NCBI GenBank assembly: GCA_008360955.1
Contig: LUCM01005701.1
Location: forward strand, 1-64,000
Origin: Fasciolopsis buskii
Taxonomy: Eukaryota > Platyhelminthes > Trematoda > Plagiorchiida > Fasciolidae
Direction of reading: 5' to 3'
Length of the DNA stretch: 64,000 nucleotides
Both the position numbers and the translations under genes were made by a program. Under the pieces are notes generated by a model that did not search any database, had not been told where the DNA came from, and saw only the letters and a list, made by a program, of their open reading frames with translations. Positions 1 through 10,430 of the stretch are shown piece after piece. Position 1 is the first letter of the stretch. Each line of letters opens with the position of its first letter.

Positions 1-2050
1 GCGCATCCAGATACTACTTGGTGGTTCTATATATACATATGTATATTCTGGGTCATTGTGTCCTCGTTCCTAAGGTGGTTGGCTCAGCCGAATTGAGAAA
101 GAATTATTGACGAATCACGGTTTGTGGTTCTTGTGTGGTGTCTTCGATGAAGAGCTTCGATGCACACTGCTGATGCTACAGATTCGATTCTGGTGAGAAA
201 TATGAATTCGGAGTGTACAAGTATGTGGATGTTTGGACAAGAGCACCGGGTACTCATAGCTGACGAGCGACAATAACCGCGAAACCGGTTGTGTGCTCCC
301 GGGCAAATTTTGTTCGCGCATGCAGAGATAACTCGCTGCATCCATGTGTTTTCTTTCGGAATCTTGGCTTGGGACAGCAACAGTCAGCATGTTTGAAGTT
401 AGGAAATTAAACATCATTTTTGTTTCGCGGGGTTTACTTTTCTCCCTTCGCATCTCTAGGTCATAGCTTTTCCTTCGGAATTCATTTTTTATCCGTGGTC
501 TGGATACCACCCGGTTGCGCAATCTGAATTTTAGGCTTCACCCAAGATACCAGAGTTTTTCACACCGAAGTATGAGCTTTGAATGGGGTAAGCACTAGGT
601 TTCCAGCGCACTCGCTCACCTCAGATGCCGGTGAACATACAGCCGTGTGCTTCGTGCATCGTTCGTGGTTGGTTTGGTAGCAGTATTCAACCATCTCCCC
701 TAACATGAATACCAAGGACCGCTCAATCTGATAAACAGAACATTCGTTCTAAAACTTCGGTGAAAACACCCCTACCACGGGAAGGGAATCTTCAGGACTT
801 CCTCAACAGAGGCTATGAGACGCAGGCCATTTGGGAGTATTCCGAGGGGCGTGCATGACGAGTAGCCGGCTCGGAGCCTGAGACTCCCACCCGTGACCAT
901 GCTGAAGCGTTCAGAATTGGGATCAAGATTCGATAGCGTGTTGGGGAGATGCTTGTGGGGGATATGTAGAAGAATCTTGAAATAATTAAGATACAAAGAG
1001 TAGTGACAAGTGTGGAACCTTGGGGAACGCTGGCATTTACATAGAACGGCTGAAACAGAATCCCATGGAAAAAGACGGAGATGGTTCGCTTGCTGGGTAA
1101 ATGTGACATCCACGATAGGAGAGCCAGATGGTACGTGAACGAAGACAGTCTTAACAGTAGATATCCATTGCAAATTCAGTTGAAGAACTTATAAACGCCA
1201 CGCAAGAACAAGCGAGTTTCTCGTTGCTTATCGAGTGCAACCGACCTGGAGTATGACAACACAGATCGTGAGCCGCTCGTAGGACTACGCGAGGGGAACC
1301 CAAATTGACGGACATTCAAGGGACGCAACTCGCCGGAGATAACGATTTCGGAAACTTCCGAAAGCACAAAAGTAAGGTTGATGAAACGATAGTTCTTTGG
1401 GTCAGAAGTGCCCAGCTTTTGGAATTAGAACTAGTTACATTATTCCATTGAAAGGGGAAAGGTTTTTGATTGAAGAAAGAAAGAAAAATACGTCATAGTT
1501 TAGGGGCTTACTCTGAAGCACATGTTTGGGATGATGTGTGAGATACCGATCGGACCAATAAGTTTGGAAACACTCAGATTAGAACGAACTTGGTGTATCT
1601 TTGTGGTTACTATAACGAGAATAAAAACATGGTTGGGAACATGTGGGGAAGACGAAAAAGTAGGCTTGGCAAAGAACGAGGTTTGAGGTAAACCGACCTT
1701 GTCAACAGGGTTGCAGACCAGACATACAGAAGAGTTGCAAATGAGAGGAAAGTTGGAAGGACAATCATCATCCTTGAAGGCAACCAGAAAAATGGGCTTC
1801 CGGTGGCTGATGTGACGCATAGTACGATCTTTAGCTCTTTATTGTACACGACCATTGGTTGCTTGTCCGGTTGTTCCTTTGTTTTTTTTTTAACCTGCGG
1901 TTTCGCGCTTTCTGGATTCTCAGCTGTTTCCTGCGGCTCAGTTTTATGTACGGTGGTCAACATATATTTTGTCTCTCTCTAGTTGTACTCGTTGGGTCTT
2001 GGTATCCTTTGCATCAGTGGGTCACGAATTCAGGATTCGAGTAGCGTATT
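1..2050. other. Upstream non-coding DNA, old repeat debris
   Basis: No exon with conserved protein content was recognised. The open frames (such as 772-1173 and 1500-1820 on the minus strand) have no family I know. A stretch near 245-305 resembles 22095-22150 (both carry a GAGCG-CAATAA-GCGAAA pattern), suggesting an old dispersed repeat. Confidence 0.4.
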
Positions 2051-2059
2051 TAAAATAAC

Positions 2060-2540
2060 GATCCGCATTATCTGATGCAGATAGTTTGCTATCAGTCCTG
2101 GAAACGAAGCAAGTCGGACTGTGGCCATCGCGGATGGAGTGATCGGGTGATTAATGTGGAGGTCAGGAATCTAATACTAGGTGTTGGCGCTCAGAATACC
2201 TTGTTTCAGAGTATGAAACTTAATAGACTCCGCTGGTTGGGTCGCGTGTTGCGTATGGCAAACACTCGTCTACCATACAGTGCCCTATTTTGGGTTCCTC
2301 CCAAGGAATGAAAGAAGCCATGCGAAGGCCAAAAGATGACGTAGCAACGCGGGATATGAAAATGTACAGCGAATTTAGTTAAATAACTGTCTCATGTTTC
2401 CATGGTTGAGGCCTGGAAGATCCCTCAATCAGCTGGCTGGATACACTGAAAGATATGCAGAAAACCATGATTGGTGGCCGTCTTGTTGTCATTATCTGTC
2501 AAATTAGAGTGACTAAAAAGTTCGCTGCACAGTTGGCCTG
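2060..2540 (+). mobile_element. RTE-type LINE fragment, C-terminal end
   Basis: The plus strand encodes, with frame breaks, the post-RT tail of trematode RTE elements: VEVRNLILGVG, then LNRLRWLGRVLRMANTRLP at about 2215-2275, then a degenerate GW-DTLKDM-EN block at about 2430-2470. Truncated at both ends and clearly dead. Confidence 0.7.
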
Positions 2541-3264
2541 TATTCCGTATGCTGGCTAATATTACAACGTTCTTCTCCCCCTGTAGGTCTACTGGCTGTC
2601 CCCATAGCACATTCACTCTTTTTATAGAAGCATGTTACTCTGGGACAATGCAGCGGTCAGTGAGGCTTACTTTGCTGTTTAACGCTGAACAATTAGGATG
2701 TTATATAAATTTAAATATGTGGATGGGGCAGGGCTGAACTGCACGGCCGATTATTTGGCACGATAGACTCCTTGTTGGGATGGACCACATTCAAAAACTC
2801 TCATACATTGAGAATGCCTGTTCAAGACTTGCCACCTCGCCCCTTGTTCACGCCCCCTAGGCCTGAACGAACAAATAGTATGTAGGTCAAGTAGTGACTT
2901 GGCGCAGTATTGAAGAAGCTAGCAATGCCCATCACTTGTTTCGCCATCTCGCTTGCGAAGTTAAGGCTGTTAAAAACAAGAGGACCGCTGGTTTGTTTCT
3001 GTTACGAGCGACTTGAAATCGAAACCAATGTTGCGGTATGTAATTACCGAAATAGCAAAAAAACGAAATATGCACCCAACAAAACCACAAAGGACTTTCC
3101 TTGTTTCGTTTTCATCCAGTTTCTCATCCGTTCCACTTACTCCTATCTATTCTGTGCTGTCTTTGGGACAGCTATATATATATATATATATATATTTTGT
3201 GATCGGACCTGATAGATTTACTGCACTTTGGTCTATTTTAGTGTTTTACTTTTGTACATTTCAG
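2541..3264. other. Non-coding, with (TA)n at 3172-3195
   Basis: No coding content recognised. A simple (TA)12-like tract lies at 3172-3195, about 70 bp before the putative 5'UTR splice acceptor. Confidence 0.4.
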
Positions 3265-3365
3265 ATCGGACATCGCTTTCTCAGTGATTATTTCATTTGA
3301 CGTTTGCAACCTCGAATTCATGTTGATGAAGTCGCTGACATGGCTCTGATGCGTAACAAAAGATC
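3265..3365 (+). promoter_or_regulatory. Possible 5'UTR of SLC30A9 after a splice acceptor, with two uORFs
   Basis: TTTTGTACATTTCAG ending at 3264 is a good acceptor 101 bp before the start codon. It could end a 5'UTR intron or be a spliced-leader trans-splice site, both known in flatworms. The stretch contains uORF 3320-3349 (nine codons) and uORF 3340-3369, whose stop overlaps the main start codon as ATGA. No promoter motif is convincing. The role is inferred. Confidence 0.35.
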
Positions 3366-3441
3366 ATGATTACAATAAGAAGGTTACTTTTTAACCCTCG
3401 ATTTTGTGAAAAATTACGTCCTAGAGACTCGAAGGTTCCAG
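3366..3441 (+). CDS. SLC30A9: SLC30A9 exon 1 (start codon, presequence)
   Basis: Encodes residues 1-25 plus the first base of codon 26. ATG 3366 is the first in-frame Met after a stop at 3354-3356. The peptide starts MITIRRLLFNPRF and continues with several Lys/Arg and few acidic residues, which suits mitochondrial import. The donor is CCAG|GTAATA at 3442, followed by a 40-bp intron ending TTACAG. The N-terminus is the least conserved part of the family, so this exon rests on open frame, splice phase and composition rather than on homology. Confidence 0.7.
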
Positions 3442-3481
3442 GTAATATCATTTATCATTTCAACTAATTATTTACTTACAG

Positions 3482-3686
3482 GCTGTGCTGCCCTTTTCAT
3501 TTCCACTAACCCAGAATCTAAGGAAAAGGGTACAACAGAAAAAATCAATGCTAGAGGTAAATTCGTGTTTTCTTATGGTTCAGTTGTTCCTAAAATCAAA
3601 TCTTCCTTCTCCTATGACGATTCTGTAAAATCAGTGAAGTACATCACTCCTCTGCGAGCACTTCGCGAGTTCATTCTCACACCGGA
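3482..3686 (+). CDS. SLC30A9: SLC30A9 exon 2
   Basis: Residues 26-94. The start is poorly conserved and Lys/Ser rich. The end, YITPLRALREFIL, matches the ITGVRAINEFCL-type block of the SLC30A9 N-terminal soluble region, which is specific to this family among zinc transporters. The acceptor is TTTACTTACAG and the donor is GGA|GTAAGC at 3687. Reading through the donor meets a stop within one codon, which supports splicing here. Intron 2 is 32 bp. Confidence 0.85.
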
Positions 3687-3718
3687 GTAAGCTTTAATAT
3701 TTACTTACTGACAACTAG

Positions 3719-3811
3719 AGACTTGGAAAAGCTCCCCAGGTACTACAGTCGAAGTCCTTATTCTTTCGAAACCCGAACCCAAGTGTTCCTACGAGCCGAT
3801 GTTGAGCAGCT
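3719..3811 (+). CDS. SLC30A9: SLC30A9 exon 3
   Basis: Residues 95-125. Encodes DLEKLPRYYSRSPY followed by a segment ending VFLRADVEQ, matching the LEQLRKIRRRSPHED...VFLRSDVEA block of vertebrate SLC30A9. Acceptor ACAACTAG|AG keeps phase with exon 2 (GA + A gives Glu). Donor CT|GTAAGT at 3812 opens a 34-bp intron. Too short to stand out as an open frame, and recognised only through the family alignment. Confidence 0.88.
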
Positions 3812-3845
3812 GTAAGTTTGATTTGTGCGTGGTTCATTCCTCCAG

Positions 3846-3999
3846 AGCCTATGAAAAACACGGGGGCAAAGATGCGTTTGAGCTTCGCCGGAAAATCATC
3901 AAAGATATGGAGCGAAGAGCCAAGGCAGATATTTTTAACCTAAAAAAGGCGTTAAAGTACTTCAAGAATTCCCTGGATTCCCGTAAACTGGACCCGTCA
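3846..3999 (+). CDS. SLC30A9: SLC30A9 exon 4
   Basis: Residues 126-176, a highly charged, probably helical stretch (AYEKHGGKDAFELRRKII... to SRKLDPS). It corresponds to the charged segment before TM1 of SLC30A9 (vertebrate: EALAREKKLRKEAEIEYRERL...YRDFLG). Acceptor TTCCTCCAG at 3845; donor TCA|GTGAGT at 4000, phase 0. This is the last exon of the compact 5' cluster; the following intron is 7,574 bp. Confidence 0.88.
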
Positions 4000-4284
4000 G
4001 TGAGTATAATGGATTTTAATTATTAATTTTCTTTTTTTCTCCTCCACACTTTGATTAGTTTTCACGTTGCTGACTAAGTGCATCTGACCGTAGTTTGCCA
4101 GGGTCTCACTTCACCTTGCCTCTGCCTGATACTTTTTTACGAGGCATCTTCTGCGGGGACTGTGATGCGGAACTCAGGATAACCTTTCAACTTTATAGAA
4201 GCGGTTGCACCTATGGGTTTTTTTGTTCTTTTTTGGCTTAACCTTGCAGCTGCCGCACCATCGGCTAAAGCACAAGCCCGTTCC

Positions 4285-4288
<4 letters not shown>

Positions 4289-4353
<65 letters not shown>
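4289..4353. repeat. (AT)n microsatellite, about 65 bp
   Basis: Uninterrupted AT dinucleotides in intron 4. Open frames reading Tyr-Ile repeats across it are artefacts. Long pure AT tracts are prone to length error in assemblies. Confidence 0.95.
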
Positions 4354-4356
<3 letters not shown>

Positions 4357-5140
4357 GGGCATACGTACCTGTCAACAGCAATCTATTGAAGCTCCGATGC
4401 TTATTCGTTTTGTCTATGCATGGTCCCTTCCGCTGCAACCTTCCGGAATCTTAAGACAAGTTTTACGGTTATTTGTCCCGGCTACTCTGCGGCGTGCGTT
4501 CAACCAACCTTGTGCTCGTTGCTGGAATTTTTACCGTCCCAACTAGCTACTAAGCGGAAAAAGAAAGACATCGGAGGCCTCATTTGCCGTTTCAATTGAT
4601 CGCACTGACAACAACGAGCTTGTTCCGATCGTAGTCTATTTCTCACTAATAAACTTTTGTCATGGTGAGTAACACCAACTCATCTGGTGCCATAGATCGC
4701 CCCCATGGTTTTGGGCTCAGATTGATAACATTGCTATCGGCCACCGGTTTCGTGGATCAGCTTGATTGTTGACCATTCTCGACCACGCCCATGGACTCCA
4801 CCATCGTCTATTCTGGCTCTTTTTTGGTTTCTCTCAGGCTGGGATCGCACCAAACTAAACCTGCACAGCTGATTCCAAGCGTTAATCACTGAATTCGGTT
4901 ATTCACTCTTGTTTCCGTGTAAACATTGCGAACGATGGATGTTCTTTGTTCTAATCCATCCATTGGATGCTCAGAGATCCGTCCCTCTGGATGCAATATG
5001 CAAAGAGACGCTTATATCTCTGAGATGCCGGCTGACCAAGAACAGTAGTGGATATGGAAATGCAGGGTAATAGAAAAGGCTGCAGCTATTCACGATAGCC
5101 ATAATATTTACGACTGATTAGAAATGCTAATCCACAGAAG
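4354..5140. other. Intron 4 sequence without recognisable genes
   Basis: Between the AT microsatellite and the first intronic LINE fragment I see no conserved exon, RNA or repeat with a clear relative elsewhere in the window. Confidence 0.35.
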
Positions 5141-5149
5141 CCGAGTGCA

Positions 5150-5690
5150 AGCAAATTGATCAAGGAATCCGATGACTTGTTGACTCACTCCTAGGTGCGT
5201 CGGCTGGAGTGTTGAACAGTGCATTTTTGGGCTCAGTTTACGTGGCCCGCCTCGACAGGTCACCCACTTATTTTTGAAGGTAAATACCGGTCCCCCATCC
5301 GAAATAAAGTCATCAGGGGGATAGGTTTTCTCTAAAGGCTTAAGGCAGCTGGATCAGTGGACTACCCTCAAGGAAGGTGGGAAACTGTTATGATCAGAGT
5401 TTATCAACGTCGCAGAATTAGTCTTGGCAAATGAGCTTATTCCCAAGACTTGGTGTGAATCGGTGATTGCACTGACTTATAAGAAAGTTGATTGGTTCTC
5501 GTGTGGAAATGACAGAGAAATTCGTTTGGTATACATTAACTTCAAATGGCTCACAAATATTATCGTCCTTCATCTATCGAGTGCTCGGGGAACGGGTGTG
5601 CGTGAGAACCAAGCCGTTTTCCGTCCCTGTGGGGTTTGCATTGACCAGATCCTTGCTCTCCAGTTAGATTTGGTTTGGGACTGAGATCCC
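5150..5690 (+). mobile_element. RTE-type LINE fragment, RT N-terminal region
   Basis: The plus strand carries the RTE linker and the beginning of RT with frame breaks: SRLKAAG-like text near 5335, WCESVIALTYKK at 5450-5490, and ENQAVFRPCGVCIDQIL at 5605-5655, corresponding to the RTE block EN-AGFRPGRGCIDQI. It breaks off before the catalytic aspartates. A dead copy in intron 4. Confidence 0.75.
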
Positions 5691-5747
5691 ACCCAACCCC
5701 CTCAAAGAAAAATAGTGGCTGAAGACGGCAGATGATAGGGCTCAGTG

Positions 5748-5898
5748 ACAGTCGGTGGTACTAATACATTCAAAATCTTTCCTCTTCAATATGCATTATT
5801 TCGAACCTATCTTCCAATACTCCTCGTTATCTTTTTCTCTTCTGAAAAGATGGTGCTGCGAGGTAGCAACCAAATACAGTGCACTACGGTGCAAGGTT
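5748..5898 (+). repeat. RTE 3'-end-like segment, inverted relative to 9706-9855
   Basis: Nearly identical, in reverse complement, to 9706-9855; both contain TCCTCTTCAATATGCATTAT. In the 9.7 kb copy it lies just downstream of an RTE C-terminus on the same strand, so it is probably the element's 3' untranslated end. A more diverged relative occurs at about 33640-33720 (minus). Confidence 0.7.
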
Positions 5899-5899
5899 T

Positions 5900-6990
5900 A
5901 TGATTGTGAAATTTGAACTGAATTGAATCCAACCAACGCCAGTGGGTTGTCTGTCTACGGCAGTCGCTCTGGAAGTCATTAAATTTTTTTTGAAGTTTTA
6001 CCATACATGGGTTTTTGTTTTTTTGTTGATATACATGGAAGAGGAAAGATAGAGGCCACCGCACCTTTCCAGAGAACACTGACGTCACAGATTCTGGTTT
6101 CTGACCATATCCGTCAGCGTCTCAAACCAGTGACTTCCGATATTTTTCTATTCCAACCCGGTAGACGACAAAGTCCCACCGCGGATAAAATGGTAAACTT
6201 TTCTAAACTCCTTTTCAAAGTTGTCCTCACGCCGTCGTTTCCAGCCCTATCCGGCGAGCACGAATAAAACGCGATGAGGCAGACCCTGGGTGGGCATTCG
6301 CAAGACGTGGCCCAGCTGCCGTAGGCGTACTTCGTCACCAATGATATGTTGTTGGCATCACACTCGTACCAGTAATCCTCGATATCAGTGATCGAACACG
6401 GTCTGCAAGCACAGATTTCAAATTTTCCAGGTGTCACATCCAAGAAGCAGCAATGACCGGACTGCAACGTTGTAGGCGCTACTTTTTAAGGAAAATCTGA
6501 TGATGCGACGCGGCCATAGGTTTCTGAGATTACAAAAGCTAAAAGACCCCTAGGGATGCTCAGCGAGATTTCACCGCCGATTCTGCCGCCACCAGAAATA
6601 CAACTTCTCTTACATGCAAAGCCGGTGACCACATCCAGACACTCCCCACAAACAATGGGTGCAGGAGAATCTCCCAGCTAGTCTTGAGAAACTGAACTTT
6701 CATGGAGCAGAGTGCACGCTTTACATAGTGACCAGATGGTTTAAGGTAGCTTGGAAAACTTGAGTTTCGTCTCAAAACAACGCTAGGTCGTCAGCAAAAC
6801 CTAAGTCAACAAATCTGGGAGCCGGCAAAAGTTCTACTCCATAGTTCGCAGCATCGTCGAACACCCTGCAGAATAGCTTCACAGTTTTTTGGGTACCACA
6901 AACGGTAACCATGGACCAACGTGCTCTGGTCTTGATTGCCACCTTTATTCTAGCAGAAGAACCAGGACTAGTGAGGGTCAACGGCAAAAT
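5900..6990 (-). mobile_element. RTE-type LINE fragment (RT motif C to C-terminus)
   Basis: Minus strand. FADD (RT motif C, in LGFADDLALF) is at 6798-6787. Farther on, a broken C-terminal block at 6350-6230 reads DEVRLRQLGHVLRMPTQGLP in one frame, then runs into a stop. GLCRLPGW is near 6160. Frame changes and stops make it inactive. Confidence 0.75.
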
Positions 6991-7049
6991 ACTAAGTTGA
7001 AGAACTACAGAGAAAAAGAATTCAAATGCAAGAATGCCACTGACTACGG

Positions 7050-8600
7050 CGCTGAGTCATATCACCTGTTGCCTCCAAACATCGCCTCGGGGATCTCGTG
7101 GATCCCAACCAGGCAGTCTAGCCACATCTACACTAACCCATCCATTGGTTAAATTTTTCATACTTTCATTCCATATCACCGACTGGTCACATTGAACCAT
7201 CTTCCAACCGTAACCTGCCTCGATGAACAGCGTACAACGAAACAGTCGTTCTGCTGGCATGCGATAAACATATTCCAGCCACCTTAACCCATTTATTCAT
7301 TAGCTGTTCTGGAATGTGAACCCTAACCTTTAAGTCACTCACAGACTTCCCCAAGAATATTCTGTCAGTCATGCGAAAACAATGGTGTTCAAACATCAAA
7401 TATATTCTGCTCTCACTGCTCATGGTTCGTAGCCGTAAAGCAATATCGACCCTCCTGTTATTGCATTTACTCGACTTTTGATGGATAACTGGATATCATA
7501 GCGACACCACATATGCCTCAAACTAGCAAGTGTCAATCGGATCTTCTGTAGGTATGAAGACACTTCTTCGGATGCACGACCGCAAAGTGAGATATAATTG
7601 CCAAAGTAACTAAATTTGTCCACCTCTTCTAGTTGCTCCCCTAGAAGAACATGATTCAGCTTTAGGCCATACCGGTCCTGCAGCACCATTTTACACTTCG
7701 AGCGGGCAAACGCATCCTAAACATACATGCAGTATCGTTCGCAAAGTTGAGAAAAACTCACTTGAGTTTTCACTCAGTCCGACGACGTCGTCAGTTTCTG
7801 TCTGAGCAAGTGTTCATGCCACTATTCCCAAATGGGGCATGCCTACTTCCGTAACAACTCATTAGTGGCAAAGTTAAAGAGAAAAGCTAAAAAAAAGACA
7901 ATCCTGACGAACGCCAATTCTCATAGTGAACTCGGGTGTTAGATTGCCATAAGGACGAACTCGGCTTTCACTGTTCGTTAACAGAGAACGGATAAGTGAA
8001 AAACATTTCTTTGGCACACCTTTCAGTGAAAGGCAGCGCCACAAAATTGCATGGTCGACTGAGTCGAACGCCGCTTTTAAATCAAGAAAGATGGAAGGCG
8101 TGGGTCTACGGAATGTACCTATATTCTGAGATCTGTCACAAGGCGAAAATTCGGTCAGGACAACTCCAACCGGGACGATAACTTGCTTGGTTCTCACGCA
8201 TACACCTTTCGCGAGTGCTGGATAATCGGTAGAGGACGATACCCACGAGCAGTTTGGATGCAATGCTTACTCAACCATTTCTTCTGTGGTCGTAGAGGAA
8301 ACGGTTCTTTCGAGAATCTGTTCACAGCCGATGCTAGGATTAGAGCATCTTCTCTGTGGTAAAGTGTTGTAGCCAACAGACAAAACGACTGGAGAGGGAA
8401 AAGGGGGCGTAACGTGTTCCGAGTGTGGTGATGAGTGATAACATGATCTTGTAGTGGTGGGATAGCGTGAGAGTTCGTTAAACGACGAAAAGTTTGTTTG
8501 GTACTCCAAGCTTCATTTTGATGGTGCAGCAGTGCTAAGTTGTCTAGACCAGAGCGAGTGATTTTTTTTACGGGTCCACAAACCGGACCCATCCGCTTTC
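7050..8600 (-). mobile_element. RTE-type LINE fragment (RT core and C-terminus)
   Basis: Minus strand. FLDLKAAFDSVDHAILW (RT motif A) is at about 8086-8036, then LKGVPKK and VRQ (motif B) near 7900. The post-RT block with SYFGNYISL and RHMWCRYDIQLSIKSRV is at 7620-7460, and the C-terminal VARLPGWDPRDPRGD near 7110. The region carrying YADD between 7690 and 7870 is not readable, so an internal deletion is likely. Confidence 0.8.
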
Positions 8601-9700
8601 TAATGCTTAGCTCGAAAAGTAACAGGAAGGAGGGCGTGGTCCGTAATCTGCTGGCAGCCGTTGGTTAATTGGTTAACTCACAGAATCTTCAGACGAGGCC
8701 AGACATCCTGGTTTCCCCGTGAATTGTTTCGCTAAAGATGCCGGCGAGCCTAGGGATGTATGCATTTTACGCCACCCGTGGATGGTTTGGAATCAGGGTT
8801 TGCCATGTATGTATCTCAACTATTTGCGATTAATGTGCGGGATCGATGATATTTTTGACTGACTGTCCTCCGGACTCTGCTCTCAACGCACAAACCTCAG
8901 GTCCTCTGGGCCTTCTTGGACTCGGGGAGCACCAGAGTCGAGTTTTGCTCTCATTATTGGTGCATATCCATCATCGCACTCAGAATTTGAAGCATGGAAG
9001 GAGCATGTTACCATTGCGCTGCGCAGTTCCTCACATGCTGTCCCGTATTACCGGGTCAGATCTGTTCACATGCCGTCCTAACTGATAGTCAACATGGCTT
9101 GGCAGCTTCAAGGGGAGACTCGGTTACTGTCCGTTAACTCCAGTTCAATGCCTCCCATCAATTCAGGTCTTCTCAGCATAATTGGGTTACTGTATCGAGT
9201 AGTTATAATACATAAGCCACTTATACGAAGGAGTCCGGCTTCAAACCGTGGGTGCGATGACCAGTATGCACCACTGATGAACTATTATGTGAACAAAACT
9301 CGAGTCTCGTGCTTCCCCACTACAAGGTTGACCGTGCGTTGAGAGTGTAGTCCAAAGAGCCTAGGAGCTTAACACTTCCCTTAGAATAACAAAAGATCAG
9401 TCAACCCGGGGGAAAGCGCCGGGCATTCGCTTTAGTTAGAACGACTCTGTCGCAAGAAGACAGTGCGTAGGACTACCTCAGCAGAGGCTATCTAAAACGC
9501 ACGGTCTTTAGGAAACATTTCCCGAAGGAGTCAGGACGAGAGCCACCTCGGATCCTGAGACACCCACCTCGATCACGCTGGGATATTTGGAACCTCTAGT
9601 AGAATTACAGAAAGTGGATATGTCACTGGCCACATATGGTTCTTATGCTCCGAAATTCGTCATACCAAGGGCCAATGGCTGTGGTCATTTCAGTTTTAGT
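8601..9700. other. Intron 4 sequence, weak repeat similarity only
   Basis: No exon recognised. A stretch at 9478-9590 resembles 800-905 (both read CTCA-CAGAGGCTAT and GAGACACCCAC or GAGACTCCCAC), indicating two diverged copies of an unclassified repeat. Confidence 0.35.
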
Positions 9701-9705
9701 CATTA

Positions 9706-10430
9706 ACCTTGCACTGTAGTGCACTGTACTTGGTTGCTGCCTCACAGCACCATCTTTTCAGAAGAAAAAAAGATAACGAAGAGTATTGGAAGATAGGTTC
9801 GAAATAATGCATATTGAAGAGGAAAGATTTTGAATGTATTAGTACCACTGACTGTGTCACCGAGCTACATCACTCGTTGTCTCCGGCCACTGTTTGGAAA
9901 GAAGGATCTGTTAGATCCCGGCCCATAATTCTCGCGGCACCTATGCAAGCTACCCCATCAGTTAAAGTCCTCATACTTTTTTCATGTCACCGATTGTCCA
10001 CCCCAAACCATCTTCCAGCCATAACCTACCTCGAAGAACTGCGAGAAAGGTCGTTCTGTTGGTATGCGAAAAACGTCCTAACCACCTTGGCTTATTCTGA
10101 TTCATTGCCTGTTCTACGATGTGAACCCTAGCACCCAGTGCCTTGCGCCTAGCCTTTGAGTCACTCACAAAGTCCTTCCACTGTATGCTGAATAGAAAAC
10201 TGTATTCAAGCGATAGTCTCTGCACATCTGTACTCAGCGGCCATGTTTCGGAGCCCTTAAGTAATATCAACCTCTCTGCTGCTGCATATACTCGACTTTT
10301 GATCGATAACCAGATATCATACCGACTATACATATGATTCAAATAAGCAAATGTCAATTGGCCCTTCTGACTATGCGAAGGCATTTCATTGGATATATGA
10401 CCACCGGGTGAACGATGACTACGCATGTTA
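9706..10430 (-). mobile_element. RTE-type LINE fragment, C-terminus and 3' end
   Basis: Minus strand. The post-RT region reads LNHMYSRYDIWLSIKSRVYAA near 10345-10280, RARVHIVEQAMN near 10110 and RWLGRFSHTNRT near 10075. This is the same protein block as 7200-7600 and aligns with it at DNA level. It is followed on the same strand by the 3'-end-like segment 9855-9706 shared with 5748-5898. Confidence 0.75.

Noticed and set aside
772..1820. Minus-strand frames that might form a transposon protein
   Set aside because: I could not match any motif; frames are broken by stops and have no repeat partner beyond a weak one at 9.5 kb.
4174..4362. Open frame of alternating Tyr-Ile residues (also 11908-12187 and 49542-49798)
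   Set aside because: It is only a translation of AT dinucleotide repeats with random flanks.
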